Of a stretch of 64,000 nucleotides of DNA, positions 1 to 9,579 are shown one piece after another. The notes beneath the pieces are model-generated. The model did no database searches, was not told the origin of the DNA, and saw nothing but the letters and a program-made list of their open reading frames with translations. The stretch is from Ralstonia wenshanensis (GTDB lineage Bacteria > Pseudomonadota > Gammaproteobacteria > Burkholderiales > Burkholderiaceae). The stretch is taken from the NCBI RefSeq assembly GCF_021173085.1, contig NZ_CP076412.1:1178001-1242000 (forward strand). Direction: 5' to 3'. The first letter of the stretch is position 1, and each line of letters begins with the position of its first letter. Made by a program: the position numbers and the translations under genes.

Positions 1-1522
1 TGACGACCACCCAGCGCACGCCCACAGGCGGCAGCCCAGGCTGTTCATAGCTCGCGCGGTCGGCAAAAGTGGCGGGGTCGAAGATGACCAGATCGGCAAA
101 CTTGCCCGCCTGCACCGTGCCGCGATCCTTGATGCCGAAGATTTCAGCCGTGCGGGCGCTCGCCTGGCGAACGGCAAACGGCATCGTCATCACGTGCTTG
201 CGCGTGACGTATTTACCGATGCGGCGTGCAAAGGTGCCGGCCTCGCGCGGGTGTCCGGCAATGCCGTCGGAGCCGCCCACGACGAAGTCCTGCTTCATGA
301 AGGCTTCCAGGTCGGTGTCGCTCATGTTGAACGACACGATGTTCGTGCCTCCATGCTGGATCACGCTGATGGCCGCATCGACGGGGCTCACGCCCAGCTT
401 CTTACCCAGCGCTTCGAGCGATTGCCCGTTGTATTCGGGGTTGGCGGAAATCAGCACCTGCGCCGCAGGCCCGTTGCGCTGTTGCATGGCCTTTTCCATG
501 TCGGTGGCAATGCGCGCACGCGTGGCCGGGTCTTCCAGGCGCTTGAGCAGCGCGTCGTTGCCGCCGTCGCGTGCCCAGCCCGGCACCAGCGCCGGAATGA
601 TGTGCGTGCTCGACGCCGTGTACGGATACTGGCTTGCCGATACGTTGATGCCGCTGGCTTGCGCCTCACGTATCAAGCCGATGACCTCCGCGCTCTTGCC
701 CCACGAATCCACGCCCAGCGCCTTGATGTGCGAGATATGGATCGGGATGCCCGACTGCCGGCCGATGTCCAGCGCCTCTTTCACAGCGTTGATGAGGCCA
801 GTCCGGAAGTTGCCCTCGTCGCGCAGGTGCGTATCGTAGATGCCGCCACGCGCGGCCACGGTCTTGGCCAGCGCCACCACCTCGTCGGTCTTGGCGAACA
901 CGCCAGGCGTATAGACGAGGCCCGTCGACATGCCGAAGGCGCCGTCGCGCATGCCGTCTTCCATCAGCGCCTGCATGGCCTTGAGTTCGTCGCCGGTGGG
1001 TGCGCGCGCCACGTCGCCCATCACGCGGTGGCGCACAGCGTTGTGGCCCACCAGCATGGCCACGTTGGTGCCGATGCGGTTGGCGTCCAGCGCCTTGAGC
1101 GTCGGCCCGATGCGGTCGAGATCCGGCCCGTCACCTTCGAGCACGATGCCGTCGTTGCCGATCACCACCGTCGTCACGCCTTGCAGCAGGTACGGCAGGT
1201 TCTGGTGTCGGTCTTTGGAGATGAGGTTGTGATAGGCGTGCGTATGCGGATCAATAAAGCCCGGCGCCACCACCAGCCCGCGCGCATCGAGCACCGTCTT
1301 CGCTTGCACGCCCGCGGCGGAGGGCTGCACCAGCACGATGCGGTCATTGCGGATGCCCACGTCGGCCACGAACGGCGCACCGCCGCTGCCGTCGACCACG
1401 GTGCCGTTGCGGATCAGGATGTCGACCGGTTCAGGCTCCGGCGCGGCTTGGGCGGGGCCAGTGAGCGCAAGGCTCAAGGTGAGGGCGGACAGCAGGCACT
1501 GCAGCAGACGGTGTGGGCGCAT
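1..1522 (-). CDS. D-aminoacylase (N-acyl-D-amino-acid deacylase), secreted; C-terminus cut by window edge
   Basis: Zn-dependent amidohydrolase that removes the acyl group from N-acyl-D-amino acids. The gene starts at an ATG preceded by AAGGA and is read leftward for 507 codons to the window edge, so only the last few dozen residues should be missing. Residues 1-27 form a Sec signal peptide ending near AQA, pointing to a periplasmic enzyme. The amidohydrolase N-terminal sheet carries the metal-binding HTH (His93, His95). Further on are the family segments GDVARAP, STGLVYTPG, YDTHLRDEG, IPIHISHIK and GGSDG, and near the edge the typical ADLVIFDP strand. The neighbouring membrane-protein gene is divergent. 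The family call is firm; the exact N-acyl substrate is inference. Confidence 0.9.
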   Translation of the reverse strand, partial: MRPHRLLQCLLSALTLSLALTGPAQAAPEPEPVDILIRNGTVVDGSGGAPFVADVGIRNDRIVLVQPSAAGVQAKTVLDARGLVVAPGFIDPHTHAYHNLISKDRHQNLPYLLQGVTTVVIGNDGIVLEGDGPDLDRIGPTLKALDANRIGTNVAMLVGHNAVRHRVMGDVARAPTGDELKAMQALMEDGMRDGAFGMSTGLVYTPGVFAKTDEVVALAKTVAARGGIYDTHLRDEGNFRTGLINAVKEALDIGRQSGIPIHISHIKALGVDSWGKSAEVIGLIREAQASGINVSASQYPYTASSTHIIPALVPGWARDGGNDALLKRLEDPATRARIATDMEKAMQQRNGPAAQVLISANPEYNGQSLEALGKKLGVSPVDAAISVIQHGGTNIVSFNMSDTDLEAFMKQDFVVGGSDGIAGHPREAGTFARRIGKYVTRKHVMTMPFAVRQASARTAEIFGIKDRGTVQAGKFADLVIFDPATFADRASYEQPGLPPVGVRWVVV

Positions 1523-1866
1523 ATCGGCTTCCTTGTGGTTTGCAGCGAGTGTAAGGAGCCTTGTTGCCCACATCGCATGCAAATGGTTCGGCCCGGTATG
1601 CGGAACGGACATGCAGGGGTTCGCGGTGCCGGAGCGCTTGTGCGCAGACGCCAATACAACACTCAGCGTTATCAATATCTGAATTAAGAACAACTAATCA
1701 CCCGCAAAGCCTTGCCAGCATTGGATGCGGCAAGACATTGGCAACAATGTGCGGCTGTCCCCACTTTGGAGGGGGGCAACTGACTTGCCCCGGTGACACA
1801 ATCGCGAAAATTCAGAAGTCATGCTGCGCCACATGCGACGCATGGCAGACCCGGTCGGGGAGCTTC
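1523..1866. other. Divergent intergenic region with a small GC hairpin
   Basis: This 344-base gap separates the divergent D-aminoacylase and membrane-protein genes, so it must hold both promoters. I see no supported gene. A 7-bp inverted repeat (GGGGCAA / TTGCCCC, loop CTGAC) lies at 1773-1791, about 75 bases before the membrane-protein start. The stretch around 1665-1700 is AT-richer than its surroundings and is the most likely promoter area. No clear -35/-10 pair stands out. Confidence 0.35.
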
Positions 1867-2796
1867 ATGCAAGAGAGTTGGATGGCAATTTCGGCGGCGC
1901 GCGCACGGGCGCATCGCCTGTACGGCGTGCGCGGCTGGCTCGTGACACTGCTGTGGCTGAACACGCTGCCGGCGCTGGCGATCGTGCTGGCGATGGGCAT
2001 GATGCTCACGCTCGGCGAGGCCAACGGTGGGGCAGCCCGGGCGGCGCCGGCACTGGCTGGGCTCGTCTTTCCGCTGGGACTCGTCACCCTGGCCTTCCTG
2101 CGCGTGCGCTGGTTTCCGATGGTGTGGCTCGGATACGGCCTGCTCCAGTTGCTGGCCACGCTGGCCATGAGCGGCGGCATTCATGCCTGGACGACACAAG
2201 CCTCCGGCGGCACGGCAGGGCGCATGCCGATCATGCTGCTGCTGGCGGCGGAGGCGCTGCTGCTCATCGGCACGGCAGTGTATATGTGGTTTTCGCGCCG
2301 CGTGCGCGTGACCTATCGGCATGAGGTGCGGCTGGCCGATCCTGCTGCAGCACCGGCCGTGTTCGACAAGCCCGCCCCCAATGAAACGCCCTCTGACGCC
2401 ACCGACCACGCACGCGAGCGCGCAGCCTTGCGGCGCGTTGCACAGGAACTGAGTTCCGGCGTGCTGGACACCCGAACCTGGATGCACGTCATGCGGCATC
2501 ACGCCGATGCCACCGACAGCACCCGCACGGCGGCCTATGTGCGTGCGCGCATGTCAGAGCTGTGTCCGCCGGCGCATGTGCATCCGCCGGTCGTGCGCAC
2601 GTTGTCGACCGGGCTGGGCGCGCTGCTGGTAAGCCTGCTGGCCGCCGGCGTGCTGATGGCCGCGGTGATTGCGCTGGCGCTGCGCGTGCCTGGCGACGGC
2701 ACCGATCTGCTTGAACTGCTCGTCGCGGTGGCGCTCACGCTCAGCTGGCTCGGGGGCCTCTTTGTTGGCGCGGGTTTTCTGCGCCGCGTTGCCTGA
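1867..2796 (+). CDS. Uncharacterised multi-pass membrane protein
   Basis: I do not recognise a characterised family. The frame is open further upstream, but the ATG at 1867 follows GGGGAG and gives 309 residues that begin just before the first membrane helix. About four hydrophobic helices fall in residues 20-145. A hydrophilic, probably cytoplasmic, stretch of about 100 residues follows, rich in Ala, Asp and Arg, and two more helices lie at the C-terminus (about 240-305). The layout loosely recalls DUF2569-like small membrane proteins with an added domain; that is a guess. It stands alone, divergent from the D-aminoacylase gene and ending four bases before the convergent efflux lipoprotein gene. 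Confidence 0.7.
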   Translation: MQESWMAISAARARAHRLYGVRGWLVTLLWLNTLPALAIVLAMGMMLTLGEANGGAARAAPALAGLVFPLGLVTLAFLRVRWFPMVWLGYGLLQLLATLAMSGGIHAWTTQASGGTAGRMPIMLLLAAEALLLIGTAVYMWFSRRVRVTYRHEVRLADPAAAPAVFDKPAPNETPSDATDHARERAALRRVAQELSSGVLDTRTWMHVMRHHADATDSTRTAAYVRARMSELCPPAHVHPPVVRTLSTGLGALLVSLLAAGVLMAAVIALALRVPGDGTDLLELLVAVALTLSWLGGLFVGAGFLRRVA

Positions 2797-2799
2797 CGT

Positions 2800-4245
2800 C
2801 TACCGGGTGGCCGTCGGCGCGGCTGCGGCCTGGTTCCAGTCGCCGCCTACCGCCTTGACGAGGAACACGCTCGTCGTCATCTGCTGGCCGAGAATCTGCA
2901 CGGCCGTGCGCTGGTTGTTCAGCAGCGATTGCTGCGCGGTGATCACGTCCAACGAGGTTGCGAGCCCGCCTTCGTACCGCACGCTGGCAATGTCGTAGAC
3001 CTTGCGGGCGCTTTCCACGGCATGGCGCGCCTGGTTTGCCGCACGGTCCAGCGATTGCAGGCCGGCCAGTCCATCTTCCACTTCCTGCAGCGCCCCCAGC
3101 ACCGTCTGACGGTAGTTGGCGATCGCACCCTGATAGGCCGCATTGGCAATGTCCACGCGCGCCCGCGTGCGGCCGGCGTCGAACACCGTCTGGGCGATCT
3201 GCGTGCCGAACGACCACAGCAGCGTCGGCGCAGAAAACAGCAGGGCGAGATCGCGGCTTTCCCAACCGGCGCCCCCGTTGAGCATCACGCTGGGGAAGAA
3301 CGCCGCGCGTGCCACGCCAACTTGCGCGTTGGCGGCAGCGGCACCGCGCTCTGCGGCGGCCACGTCGGGGCGGCGCTCGATCACGTCGGACGGCAGCGCC
3401 ACCGGAATCTGCGGTGCCGTGCCGTTGAGCGGCGTCGGGTCGATATGGAACGCAGGCGCCGGTGTGCCGACCAGCGTCGCCAGCGCGTGCTCGTACTGCG
3501 CGCGTTGCTTGGTCAGCAGTTCGGCCTGCGTGGCGGTGCTGTCGACGAGCGCCTGTTGCTGCGCGAGGTCGAGGCCCGAAGCCACGCCATCCTGATGCCG
3601 TGAGGTGACGAAGTCCAGCGCCTTGCGCTGCAACGCCAGCCCTTCCTGCACCACGGCGATTTCCGCATCGGTCTCGCGCAGGTTGTACCAGGTGGTGGCG
3701 ACCTGCGCGGCCAGCAGCAGGCGGAAGTTCTCGAAATTGGCGCCGGCCTGTTCTTCGCTCGCCGCCGCGTTGGCGACGGTGTTGCGCACGCGGCCGAACA
3801 GGTCGGCTTCGTAACTCGCGTCGGCGCGCAGCACGAAATCGCTCTGGATGGTCGACATGGTCGGACTGGTGTACGACGAGAGCGGCCGTTCCGACGACGT
3901 GCGCGTACGCGAGTCGTTGTTGTTGGCCGTGATGGTCGGCAGCAGGCTGGCACGCGCCACGCGCGTCTGCGCCTGCGCCTGCTCCAGGTTCGACAGCGCG
4001 ACCTTGAGCGATTGGTTATGCGCCAGCGCCTGCGTGATCAGCTTGTCGAGCTGCGGATCGTTGAAGCGCTGCCACCACGGGCCTTTGGGCGCGGCGTCGG
4101 CGGGTTGCGCGGCACGCCACGGTGCTTCAGTCTGCCAGTGCGCCGGCACGTCCATGGCGGGGCGCTCGTAGGTCGGCGCGAGCGAGCAGCCGGCCAGCGA
4201 GACGATCAACGAGGCCGCCAGTGCGGTGGTGCGCAGTCGCGTCAT
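2800..4245 (-). CDS. RND outer-membrane efflux lipoprotein (NodT/OprM family)
   Basis: Outer-membrane channel of a tripartite efflux pump, 481 residues. The signal sequence ends in the lipobox LAGC at about residue 20, so it should be a lipid-anchored TolC-like trimer. Two tandem OEP repeats of helical-coil type follow, with the typical start PTYERP after the anchor. It is the last gene of the operon: its ATG overlaps the adaptor stop by four bases (ATGA), which suggests translational coupling. Family and role are firm; the substrate is unknown. Confidence 0.93.
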   Translation of the reverse strand: MTRLRTTALAASLIVSLAGCSLAPTYERPAMDVPAHWQTEAPWRAAQPADAAPKGPWWQRFNDPQLDKLITQALAHNQSLKVALSNLEQAQAQTRVARASLLPTITANNNDSRTRTSSERPLSSYTSPTMSTIQSDFVLRADASYEADLFGRVRNTVANAAASEEQAGANFENFRLLLAAQVATTWYNLRETDAEIAVVQEGLALQRKALDFVTSRHQDGVASGLDLAQQQALVDSTATQAELLTKQRAQYEHALATLVGTPAPAFHIDPTPLNGTAPQIPVALPSDVIERRPDVAAAERGAAAANAQVGVARAAFFPSVMLNGGAGWESRDLALLFSAPTLLWSFGTQIAQTVFDAGRTRARVDIANAAYQGAIANYRQTVLGALQEVEDGLAGLQSLDRAANQARHAVESARKVYDIASVRYEGGLATSLDVITAQQSLLNNQRTAVQILGQQMTTSVFLVKAVGGDWNQAAAAPTATR

Positions 4246-5555
4246 GATGCGTGCGGCGCGGAGGCCGCGGGCGCCGATGCCGGGGCCGGCGTGACGATGG
4301 TGACAGCTTCGCCCTGCTCGATGGAATCGGCCGGGTTGAGGATCAGCGCGTCCGTCGCCTTCAGGCCGGAGATGATTTCCACCGTGCGGCCGTAGTCGCG
4401 TCCGATGGTGACGGGGCGCAGGTCGACATGGCCGTTTTCTGCCACGGCGATGCGCGGGCCTTCCTTGCGGAAGAGGAGCGTGTTGGTCGGCACCGTGAAT
4501 GCGACCGGTGCATCTGCCTTCGCGCTGGCGCCGGCTGCGTCGCCGCCGGCTGTGCCCTTGATGGCGACCTGCACATAGGCGCCGGGCAGCAGGCGCCCGT
4601 CCTTGTTGGGCAACTGTACTTCCACCTGCATGGTGCGCGTGGTGGCGTCGATGGCGCCGGAGGCCCGTGCGATGGTGCCGTGGAAGGTCTGGCCCGGCAG
4701 CTCGGCCAGCGTCACGGCCACATCCTGCCCGACCTTCACCTGCTGCGAATACGCCTGCGGCACATACAGGTAGATGCGCAGCGGATCGGTCTGCGCCAGC
4801 GTGAACAGCTCGCGGTTGGCGCCCGCGTTGCCGGCATTGACCAACGCGCCGACATCGACATTGCGCTTGGTCACCACGCCCGCAAACGGCGCCACCACCC
4901 GGCGAAAGCCTTGCAGCTCCTGCAGGCGGCGCACGTTGGCTTCCGCAGCGGCCAGGTCGGCCTGGGCCTGGTTGGCGGCGCTGGTGCGCTCGTCCAGTTC
5001 CTGTTGCGAGACGGCGTCTTTCTGGCGCAGGTTCTGCCAGCGCGTGAGCGAGGTCTGCGCCAGCGCCTTGCGTGCGGCGGCCTGGTTGCGCGTGGCCTGT
5101 GCCTGGTTCAGTTCCTGGTCGACTTCCGGCGTGTCGAGCAGCGCCAGCACTTCGCCCTTGTCGACGTGGGCGCCGATGTCCTTGAACCAGCGCAGCACGT
5201 AACCGCTGGTGCGCGCATAGATGGGCGATTCAACATAGCCCTGCAGCGTACCGGGCAGCGTCAGTTCGCGAGTGGTGTGAGCCGGTTTGGGGGCGATGGT
5301 GGTGACGTAGCGGCTGGTCTGCGCGTTCACCTGCCGCTCCAGTGCGTGCGCGTTGTAGTAGCGGCCGACCAGCGTGCGCGCAGCGCCCAGCGCAAGGAGC
5401 ACCCCCACGACAATCACGACCCAGCGTGCGCGGCGCATGGCAGGGCCGCGGTCTACCTGTTCGATCGGGTCCACCGTGACGACGTGGTGGGGCGGGCCGT
5501 CCGCCAAGTGTCCAGAGTGCGCCCCGGAATGGGCACCGGATGTTTGCTCAGACAT
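4242..5555 (-). CDS. RND periplasmic adaptor (membrane fusion protein, HlyD family)
   Basis: Links the inner-membrane pump to the outer-membrane channel; 437 residues. The open frame extends 37 codons upstream, but the ATG at 5555 has GAAGGA just before it and overlaps the pump stop by eight bases, so I prefer it. The N-terminus is cytoplasmic with several His and Gly, followed by a membrane anchor at about 44-62. Lipoyl halves then flank a long coiled-coil hairpin (Ala/Gln-rich, about 145-200), followed by beta-barrel and membrane-proximal domains. The Ala/Pro-rich tail is disordered. Confidence 0.93.
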   Translation of the reverse strand: MSEQTSGAHSGAHSGHLADGPPHHVVTVDPIEQVDRGPAMRRARWVVIVVGVLLALGAARTLVGRYYNAHALERQVNAQTSRYVTTIAPKPAHTTRELTLPGTLQGYVESPIYARTSGYVLRWFKDIGAHVDKGEVLALLDTPEVDQELNQAQATRNQAAARKALAQTSLTRWQNLRQKDAVSQQELDERTSAANQAQADLAAAEANVRRLQELQGFRRVVAPFAGVVTKRNVDVGALVNAGNAGANRELFTLAQTDPLRIYLYVPQAYSQQVKVGQDVAVTLAELPGQTFHGTIARASGAIDATTRTMQVEVQLPNKDGRLLPGAYVQVAIKGTAGGDAAGASAKADAPVAFTVPTNTLLFRKEGPRIAVAENGHVDLRPVTIGRDYGRTVEIISGLKATDALILNPADSIEQGEAVTIVTPAPASAPAASAPHAS

Positions 5556-8500
5556 GTCCTTCGCTTCCCCGCAAATCGTGACTACGCCGGGCGGCGCGCC
5601 GCTGCAATCTGTTGTGTACGCTGGCAAACACCACCGGAACAAAGAAGAGGGTCGACATGGTCGCAAACAGCAGACCGCCGATCACCGCGCGCCCCAGCGG
5701 CGCGTTCTGTTCGGCGCCTTCGCCCAGGCCCAACGCCATGGGCACCATGCCGATGATCATCGCCAGGGCCGTCATCAGCACCGGGCGCAGGCGCGTGGCA
5801 CCCGCTTCCAGCGCGGCCTGCACAGGCGCAATGCCTTCGGCCAATCGCTCACGCGCAAACGAGATCAACAGAATCGAGTTGGCCGTCGCCACGCCCATCG
5901 TCATGATCGCGCCTGTGAGCGATGGCACCGACAGCGTGGTCCCCGTCACGAACAGCATCCAGGCGATGCCCGCCAGTGCGGCCGGCAGGGCCGTCACGAT
6001 GATGAGCGGGTCGATCCACGACTGGAAGTTCACCACGATCAGCAGGTACACCAGCACGATCGCCATCACCAGCCCCACGCCCAGGCCGATGAAGGACGAT
6101 TCCATCGTCTTCACCTGACCGCGTACCGTGACCTGCGCGCCGCGCGGCAGCTTGGGGCGGATGTCATCGACGGCCTTCTGCACCTCCTTGGCGACGGCGC
6201 CCAGGTCGCGGCCCTGCACGGCGGCGTATACATCCACCACGGGCGTGATGTCGTAGTGCGAGACGACCTGCGGCTGCACCCCGGGGCTGACCTGCACGAG
6301 GTTGCCCAGCAACTGCGGGCCGCCCGCCTGAGCAGCGCCACCGCGCGAGCCCGCCACCGGCGTGCGCAGCAGTGCATCAAGGGAGTCGACGCGGTACTGC
6401 GGGCTTGTGACGGCAACCTGATACACCACCCCGTTGATCGGGTTCAGCCAGAACGTGGGCGAGGTCTGGAAGCTTGAGCTGAGCGATACCAGCAGGTTCT
6501 GCGCGACGTCGCGCCCTTCCAGGCCCACCTGTTGGATGCGGGTGCGGTCCATGTTCAAGGCCAGCGTGGGCTGGTCGAAGCGCTGGTGCACATGTGTATC
6601 CACCGCGCCCGGAATCTGCTTGATGCGGTTGGCCAGCACGCCCGCGAGCTGCTTGTTGGTGGCCACGTCGGCGCCGGAGAACTGCACGTCAATGGCCGAC
6701 GGCAGGCCGAAGTTCAGGATCTGGCTGACGATGTCCGCAGGCTGGAAGGCGAACTCCACGCCCGGGAAGCGCTTGGGCAGTTCTTCGCGCAGGCGGCGGA
6801 CGTACTGAGCGCTGGGCTTGCGCTCGCCTTCCTGCAGCGCGATCAGGATTTCGCCGTCGAGCGTGCCGATGGTGCCGGCGTTGCTGTACGACAGGTTGAT
6901 CCCGGAGTTCGGCACGCCCAGGTTGTCGAGAATCGTCGACAGTTCCTTTTTCGGAATGATTTCGCGGATGGCGGTTTCGACCTCGTCGGCCAGGCGTGCG
7001 GTTTCTTCAATGCGCATGCCCGACGGTGCCCGCATGTGCAGGCGGATTTGCCCGGCATCCACATCGGGGAAGAAATCCCGGCCGAGCACCAGGAACAGCG
7101 CGCACGACGCCACGCAGAAGCCCAGGAACGACAGTGCGAACACGCGGCGGCGCTCCAGCAACCCGCCCAGAATGGCGGCGTAGTTGCCGCGCATGTGCTC
7201 GAACTGCGTGTTGAACGCCCGGTAGATGCGGCCGAATGTGCCTGGTTTTGCGTCGGCTTTCGTGGCGTCTTGCGTGTGGCCGGTCATGAGCATCATCACC
7301 AGCGTCGGCACGAGCGTGCGCGACAGCACATACGACGCCAGCATGGCGAAGATCACCGCTTCGGCCATCGGCACGAACAGGTAACGCGCCACGCCCGTGA
7401 GGAAGAACATCGGCACGAACACGATGCAGATACACAGGGTCGACACGAAGGCCGGCACGGCAATCTCGGCCGCGCCGTCCAGGATGGCGGTGACGGGCTC
7501 CTTGCCCTCGTGCAGATGGCGCTCGATGTTCTCGATGGTGACGGTGGCATCGTCCACCAGGATCCCCACCGCGAGCGCCAAGCCGCCGAGCGTCATCAGG
7601 TTGATGGTTTCGCCCAGCAGATGCAGCACGATGATCGACGACAGGATCGACAGCGGAATCGACACGGCAATGATGGCCGTGCTGCGCCAGTTGCCGAGGA
7701 ACAGCAGGATCATGGCGGCCGTCAGGCACGCGGCGATCAGCGCCTCGCGGATGACCCCTTCGATGGCCGCCTTCACGAACAGCGACTGATCGAACAGCGG
7801 CGTGATCTTGATGTCTTGCGGAAGCGCCGCCGCGGCGGTGGGTAGCAGCTTGTAGATGTTGCTGACGATATCCAGCGTCGACGCACCGCCGTTCTTCAGG
7901 ATGGACAGCAGCACGCCGCGCTGGCCGTCCTGGCGCACCACGTTGGTCTGCGGCGAGAAACCGTCGCGCACATGGGCCACGTCGCCCAGGTACAGCGTGG
8001 CGCCGTTGCTGGTCTTGACCGGAATGGCGTTGAGTGCGGCGATGCTGCCCGGCGTGCCATTGAGCGTGACGCCGTATTCGGTGGCGTCGATCTTTTGCGT
8101 ACCGGCCGGCAGGATCAGGTTCTGTGCGCCCACCGCGTTGACGATGTCCACGGGGGTCAGGCCCTGCGCCAGCAGCTTCTGCGTGTCGAGATCGACCGTG
8201 ATCTGCCGGCTCTTGCCGCCATACGGGAACGGCACGGCGATGCCGGGCACCGTGATCAGGCGCGGGCGCAGGAAGTTCAGCGCCGCATCATTGAGTTCCT
8301 GCTCCGACAGCGTGTTGCTCGACAGGCCCAACTGCAGGATCGGAATGCTCGACGCCGAATACTTGATGATCAGCGGCGGAGTCGTCCCCGGTGGCAACTG
8401 CCGCACCTGCGCCTGCGACACCGAAACGATCTGCGCCAGCGCGGTCTGGATGTTGGCCGTCGGCTGGAAGAACACCTTGACGATCGAGATGCCGTTCAAC

Positions 8501-8754
8501 GATTGCGACTCGATGTGCTCGATGTCGTTGACGGTGGTCGTCAGGCTGCGCTCCGTGACTGACACGATGCGGTCGGCCATCTCCTTGGCGGGCAGGCCGT
8601 TGTAATTCCAGATGATGCTGACGACCGGAATGTCGATTTCCGGAAAGATGTCCGTGGGCGTACGCATCAGCGTAAATGGCGTCGCCAGCAGGATCAGCAG
8701 CGCGAGGACGATGAACGTCAGCGGCCTTCGCAGCGCGAGTTGGACAATCCACAT
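5548..8754 (-). CDS. RND efflux pump, inner-membrane subunit
   Basis: Proton-driven efflux permease of 1068 residues, the usual RND length, with 12 membrane helices and two large periplasmic loops. TM4 carries the conserved Asp pair in GILVDDATVTIENIE. The TM10 segment reads GVATANSILLI, so the Lys found in AcrB-type pumps is absent; other RND subgroups share this. The N-terminal WIVQLALRRPLTF and the FPEIDIP loop are typical. It is the first of three overlapping genes (pump, adaptor, channel). A MarR gene lies 162 bases upstream on the same strand, so efflux may answer to the same phenolic signals as the adjacent ferulate operon; that link is inference. Metal-type (CzcA) signatures were not seen. 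Confidence 0.93.
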   Translation of the reverse strand: MWIVQLALRRPLTFIVLALLILLATPFTLMRTPTDIFPEIDIPVVSIIWNYNGLPAKEMADRIVSVTERSLTTTVNDIEHIESQSLNGISIVKVFFQPTANIQTALAQIVSVSQAQVRQLPPGTTPPLIIKYSASSIPILQLGLSSNTLSEQELNDAALNFLRPRLITVPGIAVPFPYGGKSRQITVDLDTQKLLAQGLTPVDIVNAVGAQNLILPAGTQKIDATEYGVTLNGTPGSIAALNAIPVKTSNGATLYLGDVAHVRDGFSPQTNVVRQDGQRGVLLSILKNGGASTLDIVSNIYKLLPTAAAALPQDIKITPLFDQSLFVKAAIEGVIREALIAACLTAAMILLFLGNWRSTAIIAVSIPLSILSSIIVLHLLGETINLMTLGGLALAVGILVDDATVTIENIERHLHEGKEPVTAILDGAAEIAVPAFVSTLCICIVFVPMFFLTGVARYLFVPMAEAVIFAMLASYVLSRTLVPTLVMMLMTGHTQDATKADAKPGTFGRIYRAFNTQFEHMRGNYAAILGGLLERRRVFALSFLGFCVASCALFLVLGRDFFPDVDAGQIRLHMRAPSGMRIEETARLADEVETAIREIIPKKELSTILDNLGVPNSGINLSYSNAGTIGTLDGEILIALQEGERKPSAQYVRRLREELPKRFPGVEFAFQPADIVSQILNFGLPSAIDVQFSGADVATNKQLAGVLANRIKQIPGAVDTHVHQRFDQPTLALNMDRTRIQQVGLEGRDVAQNLLVSLSSSFQTSPTFWLNPINGVVYQVAVTSPQYRVDSLDALLRTPVAGSRGGAAQAGGPQLLGNLVQVSPGVQPQVVSHYDITPVVDVYAAVQGRDLGAVAKEVQKAVDDIRPKLPRGAQVTVRGQVKTMESSFIGLGVGLVMAIVLVYLLIVVNFQSWIDPLIIVTALPAALAGIAWMLFVTGTTLSVPSLTGAIMTMGVATANSILLISFARERLAEGIAPVQAALEAGATRLRPVLMTALAMIIGMVPMALGLGEGAEQNAPLGRAVIGGLLFATMSTLFFVPVVFASVHNRLQRRAARRSHDLRGSEGHV

Positions 8755-8916
8755 GGAGGCGTTTCAGAACCGCGGTGCGTTGAAGGGGGGGCGAAGGCCG
8801 CTCGAACGGCGGCGACCAGCCATTCTATCGCCGAGGGGTGTCGATCAGAATGTTCCTATGATCAGACTTTATTACATTGAATAACGGCGGCTGCCGGGGC
8901 AACTGAAGGCGCCCGC

Positions 8917-9390
8917 TCAGCGCAGATTCCGCCCACATTGCAGCAGCAGATCGTGCAGCAATGCCGCGTGCGCGACGTCGATTCCCTGCAGCATTTCCTT
9001 CTCCAGCCGGCTGACGGCCTCGTCGCACAGCGCCAGCAGCGCGAGCGCTTCGTCGGTCAGGCCCAGCATGACGATGCGGCCGTGCGTCGGATCGGGCGTG
9101 CGCGTCACCCAGCCCCGCGCCTCCATTGTCTTCACCACTTCATTGGCCGATTGCGGCGACATGAACGAGCGTTCCGCCAGTTGCGCGTTCGATAGGCTGC
9201 CGCGCGCGTGCAGCACGGACAGCGCCGTGAATTGCGGCACCGTCAGCCCGTGCGGGGCGAGCGCTTCGCCCAGGCGCCGCTTGACGATGCGGTCAGTGCG
9301 GCCGATCAGGTAGGGCAGTCGGGCAGACGTTGCCGGGGTCCCGTCTTGCGCGGGCTGAGGTGGGTTGCGTTTGGTTCGTGTGGCCGCCAT
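8917..9390 (-). CDS. MarR-family regulator, probable hydroxycinnamate-responsive repressor
   Basis: Winged-helix dimeric repressor, 157 residues from the ATG at 9390. A GTG at 9426 would add 12 residues; neither start has a strong ribosome-binding site. The HTH spans about residues 50-100 (LTVPQFTALSVL, AQLAERSFMSPQSANEVVKTMEARGWV), and the wing carries DPTHGRIVMLGLT. It is divergent from the hydratase/lyase gene with a perfect palindrome between them, the arrangement known for FerC/FerR regulators of ferulate genes, which are released by hydroxycinnamoyl-CoA thioesters. It also precedes the RND operon on its own strand and could affect it. The family is firm; the ligand is inferred from context. 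Confidence 0.88.
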   Translation of the reverse strand: MAATRTKRNPPQPAQDGTPATSARLPYLIGRTDRIVKRRLGEALAPHGLTVPQFTALSVLHARGSLSNAQLAERSFMSPQSANEVVKTMEARGWVTRTPDPTHGRIVMLGLTDEALALLALCDEAVSRLEKEMLQGIDVAHAALLHDLLLQCGRNLR

Positions 9391-9480
9391 GGATGTGAGT
9401 GGGTGTGCACCTGTGCAGATGCGCACATTCTGCTACGTGTCGTTCGGATCAGGGTTTACGGCAATGATAATCTCCTTGTT

Positions 9481-9499
9481 ATATCAGGTTACCTGATAT
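9481..9499. promoter_or_regulatory. Perfect 19-bp palindrome, probable MarR operator
   Basis: ATATCAGGTTACCTGATAT has two 9-base arms that are exact reverse complements around one base. On the plus strand it lies between a possible -35 (TTGTTA, 9476-9481) and -10 (TTAAAT, 9499-9504) spaced 17 bases, where a bound repressor would block RNA polymerase at the ferulate operon. On the minus strand its edge overlaps a possible -10 (TATAAC) for the MarR gene, which would give autoregulation. The palindrome is seen; the binding is inferred. Confidence 0.8.
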
Positions 9500-9579
9500 T
9501 AAATGGGCACCAAGCTGAGACACGCCGCACACACAAGGCGGCGGGTGTCTCAAGCAGCCGACAGATCAAGGAGATGGAA

